Positions 58,856 to 64,000 of a stretch of 64,000 nt of DNA are shown here, one piece after another. Source of the DNA: Halobellus ruber. Lineage in GTDB: Archaea > Halobacteriota > Halobacteria > Halobacteriales > Haloferacaceae. The DNA is taken from the NCBI RefSeq assembly GCF_014212355.1, contig NZ_JACKXD010000002.1, forward strand, positions 558,001-622,000, written 5' to 3'. Each line of letters opens with the position of its first letter. The first letter of the stretch is position 1. The notes below the pieces were generated by a model that searched no databases, had not been told where the DNA came from, and worked only from the letters and a program-made list of their open reading frames with translations. The position numbers were made by a program, and so were the translations under genes.

Positions 58856-59734
58856 CTACCCTTGACCGCCCTTCCGGACGTTCGCGTCGGCGTAGCTGAC
58901 GTCCCGACCCGTGACGTCGACGGTCATCGAGCCGACGTCCTCGATCTCTGCGTCGATGGTGTCGCCGTCGTGGAGTTCGCTCACGCCCTCGGGCGTGCCC
59001 GTCGTGATCACGTCGCCGACCTCCAGGGTCGCACCCAGGGAGGCGTACTGGACGATGTCGGCGCAGGTGTACACCATATCGCCGGTGTTCTCGTACTGCC
59101 GGCGCTCGCCGTTGAGGTGGAGTTCCATCCGGAGATCCTGGGGGTCGTCGATCTCGTCGGCGGTGACGACGCAGGGACCGATCACGCAGAACGTGTCGTA
59201 GGACTTCCGGTTCGAGCGGTCCTGGTCGCCGCGCAAGGAGATGTCGAGCAGGATCGTGTACCCGAAGACCTTGTCCCACGCCTCCTCGGCGGTGACGTCC
59301 TTGGTCTCCTCGCCCATCACGAACGCGAGTTCGATCTCGTGGTCCGTCCGGCGGTCGTCAAAAGGGAGTTCGATCCCGTGGTCCGGACCGACCACGCTGG
59401 AGGGCGCCTTCAGGAAGTAGCCCTTGTCCGTGATCGAGAACCACTCCTCGGTGGTGATGTCCTTGTCCGCGATGGCCTCCTCGATGTGTTTCTCGTAGTT
59501 GAGCGGGGCCGCGATGACCTTCCCCGGGCGGCCGACCGGCGAGCCGACGTGGACGTCCGCGACGTCGTGGTCGGGCTCGGCACCCTCGTACTCGGCGGCG
59601 TCGTAGTCGCCCTCGATATACTCGACGAGCGGTTCCTCGCTTTCGAGGCCGAGCCGGTCGGTGAGGTCGATCACGCCGGTACCGTCATCCGTGAGCAGTC
59701 CGAGCCGAGTGTCGTCGTAGCGGACGAATCGCAT
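58856..59734 (-). CDS. fumarylacetoacetate hydrolase family protein, probable fumarylpyruvate/maleylpyruvate hydrolase
   Basis: A 292-residue FAH-fold protein. The metal ligands are intact: HEIELAFVMG gives both Glu and GDQDRSNRKSYDTF gives the Asp region, followed by VIGPCVV and GTPEGVSELHDGDTI. ATG 59734 is preceded by TCTTTTATCAG (minus strand, 59757-59767). It converges on gdoA and would hydrolyse the ring-cleavage product to pyruvate and fumarate or maleate. It is the intact counterpart of the ligand-altered FAH gene at 36722-37456. Confidence 0.9.
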   Translation of the reverse strand: MRFVRYDDTRLGLLTDDGTGVIDLTDRLGLESEEPLVEYIEGDYDAAEYEGAEPDHDVADVHVGSPVGRPGKVIAAPLNYEKHIEEAIADKDITTEEWFSITDKGYFLKAPSSVVGPDHGIELPFDDRRTDHEIELAFVMGEETKDVTAEEAWDKVFGYTILLDISLRGDQDRSNRKSYDTFCVIGPCVVTADEIDDPQDLRMELHLNGERRQYENTGDMVYTCADIVQYASLGATLEVGDVITTGTPEGVSELHDGDTIDAEIEDVGSMTVDVTGRDVSYADANVRKGGQG

Positions 59735-60147
59735 ACCCGGACGGACGGCGGAATCACTGATAAAAGATGCCTTTCACACTCAACGATCCGGTGGCCGTCG
59801 ACGGCCATGCGGGCGATCGGGCGGGATCGCGCGCCGTCCCGGCGGTATCGCCGCGCGGTCTACGACGACGGTCTACAGGTGGCTCCCGGTCCACCACATC
59901 AATAATGAAAGTTTGGTGGAGATCGGGTTTCACGCGCATAACCTGGTTACGCCGGTGATATCCGGGCGGTCGATCCGCGGCGGCGGTTCGCGGCCGCGTC
60001 GTCGGTGCGGTCAGTCCCGTTTGCCGCGTCGACCCGACAGTGCCGGCCTGCCCCGAGACGACAAGTTATAAATCGCGGCACGGGGTGAGTTCACCTAACG
60101 GGCCGGCTCGGGGGTCCGCCGTCCGCCCCCAGTCCGGTCGTACCACG
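59735..60147. other. 413-base gene-free stretch with two promoters
   Basis: Holds the FAH promoter (59757-59767) on one side and a TATA-like GTTATAAATC (60065-60074) for the MFS gene about 75 bases before its ATG. The middle, around ATCAATAATGAAAGTTTGGT at 59899-59918, has no recognisable protein similarity. A 63-codon frame at 59767-59958 is not convincing. Confidence 0.5.
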
Positions 60148-61344
60148 ATGAACGGGGAACCCGATTCTGAACTCGACTCGCTCACGAGCCGGCTCGTCGT
60201 CGCCTTCGGCGTGGTCGTCCTGCTTCTGGTGTGGGGAGTCATCTTCACGTTCACCGTCTACTCGGAGGCGCTGTCGACGGCGTTCGGGCTCTCCGAACTC
60301 CGGACCTCGACGGTGTTCTCGATCACTACGGCGGCGTTCTACGTCGCCGGCGGCGTGGCGGGCGTCCTCGCCGCGCGGGTGCCGCTCAGGCCCGTCGTCG
60401 CCGCCGCCGGGGGGACCATCGCCGCGTCGGTCGGCCTGCTACAGATCACGACCTCATACCCGGGGGTGGTCGCGGCGTTCGGGCTCCTCGGGACCGCCGG
60501 CGGGACGATCTTCGTCGTCGTCATCTCCCTGGTCCCGCAGTGGTTCGACGAGTACGAGGGCCGGGCGATGGGGATCACGTTCACGGGCAACGGCCTCGGC
60601 ATCCTGGTGCTGCCGCCGGCGTGGGTGTGGCTGCTCGAACGGACCGGGATCAGGGGCGCGTTCGCCGTCATCGGCGGCGCGACGGCGCTGGCCGTCCTCG
60701 CGGCCGCGACGATCTACCGGCGGCCGACCGGGCGGCAGTCCGGCGGGGAGCTGGCGGTCGGGACCGAGTGGATCCGGCGGAACGTCCTCGATCCGCGGTT
60801 CCTCGCGGCGGTCGCGGGCTTCTCGCTGCTGTGGACCTGGTACTTCGTCCTCTCGGCGGACCTGGTCGGCATCCTCACCGGCAACGGGATCCCGCGGGGG
60901 GTCGCGGCGACCGCGTTCGGGGTCGTCGGCGGCGTCAGCGTCGTCGGCCGACTCGCCAGTGGGGAGTTCGCCGACCGGATCGGGATGCGGGTGACCCTCA
61001 CCGGCGGCGTCGTCGTTGCGGGCCTCAGCCTGGCGGTCCTCCCGTGGATCGCCGCCACGCTCCCGATGTACGCGCTCCTTGTCGCGTTCGGGGCGGGGCT
61101 CGGCGCCGTCGCGCCGCTGTTCTCGCCCATCGTCATCGGCCGGTTCGGTCCCGGGAACGCCACCGCGGTCGTGGGAGCGTTCACCGTCGGCCAGGCGGTG
61201 ACCTCCTTTTCGGCGCCAGTCGTATTGAGCCTGCTCCGGTCGGCGTCGGGGGGGTACACCGCCCCGCTCGTGTTCCTCGGCGGCGCGACGCTGCTCGGCG
61301 GCGTCCTGTTCTACCGCGGGACTGCGCCGGCCGCGGACGCCTGA
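60148..61344 (+). CDS. MFS transporter (monocarboxylate/oxalate-formate-like)
   Basis: A 398-residue protein with 12 predicted membrane segments in two sets of six. Family marks are GVIFTFTVYSEALSTAFG near the start, AFYVAGGVAGVLAARVPLRP, VVISLVPQWFDEYEGRAMGI (MFS loop 4-5), and in the second half ASGEFADRIGMRVTL, the repeated loop 8-9 motif. It is close to major facilitators of the monocarboxylate type. In the island it is a candidate for aromatic acid or pyruvate/fumarate transport. ATG 60148 gives a family-like N-terminus. Confidence 0.88.
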   Translation: MNGEPDSELDSLTSRLVVAFGVVVLLLVWGVIFTFTVYSEALSTAFGLSELRTSTVFSITTAAFYVAGGVAGVLAARVPLRPVVAAAGGTIAASVGLLQITTSYPGVVAAFGLLGTAGGTIFVVVISLVPQWFDEYEGRAMGITFTGNGLGILVLPPAWVWLLERTGIRGAFAVIGGATALAVLAAATIYRRPTGRQSGGELAVGTEWIRRNVLDPRFLAAVAGFSLLWTWYFVLSADLVGILTGNGIPRGVAATAFGVVGGVSVVGRLASGEFADRIGMRVTLTGGVVVAGLSLAVLPWIAATLPMYALLVAFGAGLGAVAPLFSPIVIGRFGPGNATAVVGAFTVGQAVTSFSAPVVLSLLRSASGGYTAPLVFLGGATLLGGVLFYRGTAPAADA

Positions 61345-61374
61345 ACGGGACCCGACCGACCCGGCGGACGGATG

Positions 61375-64000
61375 CTATTCGAGCGCCGCGGCGAGCGCCT
61401 CGATCGGCGTCGGCGGCTCCGACCGGTCGCTTCCGGCGTCGGGGAGCAGCGCCCGGTCGACGCCCGCGCCCAGGTCCGAGAGCTGCGTCCGACACGACGC
61501 GCCCGGCGCGACCACCGAGGTCGCGTCGCTGTCCTCGACCTGGGAGCCGAGTTCCTCGCCGATCGCCATACTCATCGCGTGGTGTTCGGCCTCGTACCCG
61601 AAACTGCCGGCCATCCCACAACACCCCGAATCCAGCGGGTCGACGCGGTAGCCCGCCCGCCGGAGCACGCCGACCGCGTGGTGGTCCTTCTTCGTCGCCT
61701 TCTGGTGGCAGTGGCCGTGGTAGGCCAGCGACCGGTCGGGGGCGCCGAAGTCGACCGCCTCGTCCAGCCGGAAGGCGTCGAGGTACTCACACACCCCGTA
61801 GCTGTTCGCGCGGACCGCGTCGACGTCCGGCCCCGAGAGCAGGTCGCCGTAATCGGTTTGAAGCATCACCGCGTCGGAGGGTTCGGCGACCACGACGTCC
61901 CACCCCGCGTCGATCCGGGGCGCGAGTTCGTCGACGACGCTCCGGGCCGACTCCCGCGCGGCGTCGAGGTATCCCTTCGAGAAGGCGGGCCGGCCGCTGT
62001 CGGTGGCGTCGGCGAGGTCGACGGAGACGCCCGCGGCCTCCAGCACGCGGACCGCCGCCTTCCCGACTGCGGGGTGGCTGTAGTTGGTGTAGGTGTCCGG
62101 CAGGAGAACGGCCCGTCTGTCGGCGGTCGCGGCGTCGACCCGACAGCCGCCGCGCGCGTCGAACCAGTCCCGCAACGTCTTCCGGCGGAAGGTCGGCAGC
62201 GTCCGCTCGCCGGCGATGCCCACGGTCTCCTCCAACACTGTCCGGGCGCCGGGAACCTTCGCCGCCCAGTTCGAGACCGGCGCGAGCGCGCTGCCCACCT
62301 TCGCGAGGGTGTCGACGTTGGCGAACAGCTTCGACCGGAGCGAGGAGCCGTGCTCCTGGTGGTACGCGTGGGTCACCTCCGCCTTCAGCTTCGCGAGGTC
62401 GACCTCGCTGGGGCAGTCGTTGGCACAGCCCTTACACCCGATACAGAGGTCCATCACCTCGGTGACGAACTCCTCGTCGGTCGGGTCGTCGGGGAGGTCG
62501 CCGCTCATCGCCTGCCGGAGCATATTCGCCCGCCCGCGGGTGCTCGTGATCTCCTCGTCGGCCGCGCGGAAGGTTGGGCACATCACCCCGCCCTCCGACT
62601 GCTGGGTGCGGCAGCCGCCGCAGCCGTGACAGAGTTCGACCATCCCCTGCATCCCGTTGTCGTTGTCCCACTCCAGCGCCGGGTCGAAGCCCGCCTCGAA
62701 CTCGTAGTCGGGGTCGAACCGCAGGTTCTCGGTGAGGGCGACGTCGCCGCAGACCTGGCCTGGGTTCAGGAGCCAGTCGGGGTCGAAGGCGGTCTTGAGG
62801 TCGCGGAACGCCTCCCACAACCGGTCGCCGTAGAGCTTCCGGTTCCACTGGGTCCGCGCGCGGCCGTCGCCGTGCTCGCCGGAGACGGACCCGCCGAGTT
62901 CCACGACGAGGTCGGTCACTCCGTCGGCGATCGCCTCCATCGCGTCCACCTCCAGCTGCGATTTGGCGTCGATGAGGGGCCGGACGTGGAGGACACCGGG
63001 GCCGGCGTGCGCGTAGAAGGCGGCAAACGTGCCGTGATCCTCGAGTACGGACTGGAACTCGGAGACGAACTCCGGGAGGTGCTCCGGCGGGATCGCACAG
63101 TCCTCGAGGAAGCTGATGTGCTTCTCGTCGCTGGTGCGGCTCAGGAGGATCGGCAGCCCCGACTTCCGGAGCTTCCAGAGCTCCTTGCGGTCGGCGTCGT
63201 CGTAGGCCTCCAGGGCACCGAAGGCGTAGCGATCGTCCGAGGGTTCGGCGACGACGCCGCCGTCGGTGCTCTCCGGGGCCCTCCCGCCCTCGTTTGCGGC
63301 AGTAGCGCCGCCGGATCCCGGCACCCGATCCGCCAGCAACCCGTCGACCATCTCCCGCCCCGCCGCGTCGCTGTCGGCGTAGAACTCGGTCAGGAGCGCC
63401 GCCTCGGTTCCCGCCGGGAGTTTCGCGACAACGTCCTCGAACTCGGTCGTCTCCGACGCCAACTCGATCAGCGTGTCGTCGATCAGCTCCACCGCCGCGG
63501 GGTCGTGATCGAGGACGTGGACCACGTCGCTGACGGCGTCGAGGACGCTGTCGTAGGTCAGAAGCGCCACCGACTTCGACCCGGGGAGCGGCTCCAATCC
63601 GACGGTCGCCTCCGTCACGACCGCGAGCGTGCCCTCGCTGCCCGCAAGCAGGTGAGCGAGGTTGACGACACCCGCCTCGCCGTACTCCCCCTCGGCCTCC
63701 GCGAGCAGCCGGTCGAGGTTGTACCCGGAGACGTTCCGCTTCAGGTCGGGATAGCGGTCGCGGATCTCCTCGGCCTGGTCGTCGAGGACCGAAATCACGC
63801 CCGCCGCAATCCGCGCCTCGATGTCGCCGTCGGGGTCGGCGCGTTCCCTCAGTTCCGACACCGACACCTCGCCGAAGGTGGTGACGGTGCCGTCGGCGAG
63901 CACCACCTCCGCTTCCTCGACGTAGTGGTCGGTCTTCTCGTAGACCAGCGAGTGGGCTCCCGTGGAGTTGTTGCCGATCGCGCCGCCGATCGCGCTGCGG
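61375..64000 (-). CDS. FAD-linked oxidase / Fe-S / Cys-rich fusion (GlcD-GlcF type), N-terminus beyond window end
   Basis: Paralogue of the gene at 39019-42003. The frame is open to the last base: the edge reads RSAIGGAIGNNSTGAHSLVY, the FAD-domain segment found about 170 residues into the paralogue. Visible are YPDLKRNVSGYNLDRLL, GSVSGEHGDGRARTQW, clusters CHGCGGCRTQQSEGG and CIGCKGCANDCPSE, and CCG motifs HGHCHQKAT and DSGCCGMAGSFGYEAEHHA. An insert (about 63230-63350, Gly/Glu/Pro-rich) is absent from the paralogue. Probably oxidises a 2-hydroxyacid; substrate unknown. Confidence 0.9.
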   Translation of the reverse strand, partial: RSAIGGAIGNNSTGAHSLVYEKTDHYVEEAEVVLADGTVTTFGEVSVSELRERADPDGDIEARIAAGVISVLDDQAEEIRDRYPDLKRNVSGYNLDRLLAEAEGEYGEAGVVNLAHLLAGSEGTLAVVTEATVGLEPLPGSKSVALLTYDSVLDAVSDVVHVLDHDPAAVELIDDTLIELASETTEFEDVVAKLPAGTEAALLTEFYADSDAAGREMVDGLLADRVPGSGGATAANEGGRAPESTDGGVVAEPSDDRYAFGALEAYDDADRKELWKLRKSGLPILLSRTSDEKHISFLEDCAIPPEHLPEFVSEFQSVLEDHGTFAAFYAHAGPGVLHVRPLIDAKSQLEVDAMEAIADGVTDLVVELGGSVSGEHGDGRARTQWNRKLYGDRLWEAFRDLKTAFDPDWLLNPGQVCGDVALTENLRFDPDYEFEAGFDPALEWDNDNGMQGMVELCHGCGGCRTQQSEGGVMCPTFRAADEEITSTRGRANMLRQAMSGDLPDDPTDEEFVTEVMDLCIGCKGCANDCPSEVDLAKLKAEVTHAYHQEHGSSLRSKLFANVDTLAKVGSALAPVSNWAAKVPGARTVLEETVGIAGERTLPTFRRKTLRDWFDARGGCRVDAATADRRAVLLPDTYTNYSHPAVGKAAVRVLEAAGVSVDLADATDSGRPAFSKGYLDAARESARSVVDELAPRIDAGWDVVVAEPSDAVMLQTDYGDLLSGPDVDAVRANSYGVCEYLDAFRLDEAVDFGAPDRSLAYHGHCHQKATKKDHHAVGVLRRAGYRVDPLDSGCCGMAGSFGYEAEHHAMSMAIGEELGSQVEDSDATSVVAPGASCRTQLSDLGAGVDRALLPDAGSDRSEPPTPIEALAAALE

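Noticed and set aside
59767..59958. 63-codon frame in the FAH-MFS gap
   Set aside because: No recognisable similarity, Arg/Ser-rich shadow-like composition and no promoter at a fitting distance.
1..64000. tRNA, rRNA, CRISPR array, prophage or complete insertion sequence
   Set aside because: No regularly spaced repeats, tRNA-like cloverleaf ends, integrase or transposase sequence was recognised; the repeats found have no such context.

Overview
The window comes from the main chromosome (or a large replicon) of a halophilic archaeon of the class Halobacteria. The evidence is the very high GC content, the Asp/Glu-rich proteins, Tat-type lipoprotein secretion, TATA boxes about 26 bases upstream of many start codons (leaderless transcription), a haloarchaeal-type malate synthase, an archaeal pyrB-pyrI pair and an RdfA/SMC-like cell-shape pair. 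No rRNA, tRNA, CRISPR array or complete insertion sequence was recognised.

Layout. 1-5.0 kb: end of dihydrolipoyl dehydrogenase, converging on oxoacid dehydrogenase E1 beta and alpha genes, then a GlcD-type FAD oxidase. 5.0-13.8 kb: a branched-chain-type ABC importer (Tat lipoprotein, fused LivH-LivM permease, two ATPases) bracketed by two paralogous acyl-CoA ligases, then an enoyl-CoA hydratase. 13.9-16.6 kb: lactate oxidation genes lutC and a lutB-lutA fusion. 16.8-23.6 kb: gamma carbonic anhydrase, a multi-PAS histidine kinase, a rhomboid protease with a large C-terminal domain, UPF0058, a ribbon-helix-helix protein and a molybdopterin oxidoreductase. 24.1-30.5 kb: menaquinone genes menF-menD-menB-menA-menC. 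30.5-34.7 kb: two one-helix microproteins, an unknown protein, pyrB-pyrI and glutamate dehydrogenase. 34.9-37.5 kb: a decayed catabolic island (IclR, amidohydrolase and hydratase remnants) with one full-length FAH-family gene. 37.5-44.7 kb: malate synthase, a GlcD-GlcF fusion, rdfA and an SMC-related ATPase.

44.7-64 kb is an aromatic acid degradation island. Its full-length genes are a thiolase, an FAD monooxygenase, UspA, an IclR regulator, an acyl-CoA ligase, an SLC13 transporter, ADP-forming acyl-CoA synthetase alpha and beta, a thioesterase, gentisate 1,2-dioxygenase, an FAH-family hydrolase, an MFS transporter and a second GlcD-GlcF fusion cut by the window edge. Mixed among them are remnants of an acyl-CoA ligase, a 3-hydroxyacyl-CoA dehydrogenase, an acyl-CoA dehydrogenase, a MaoC hydratase and a metallo-beta-lactamase-fold protein. 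The intact set fits CoA-dependent side-chain shortening, thioester release, ring hydroxylation to gentisate, ring cleavage and hydrolysis to central metabolites, feeding the malate synthase and lactate/glycolate oxidation genes nearby.

Two observations stand out. First, a 22-base palindrome of the form GWAACA-N3-GTAC-N3-TGTTAY occurs three times, only inside the two catabolic islands and once upstream of iclR, so it is a candidate operator of an IclR regulon. Second, an 84-base interrupted palindrome with 17-base terminal inverted repeats occurs four times; one copy lies at the 3' end of iclR and leaves it without its own stop, so the frame runs on into the next gene.
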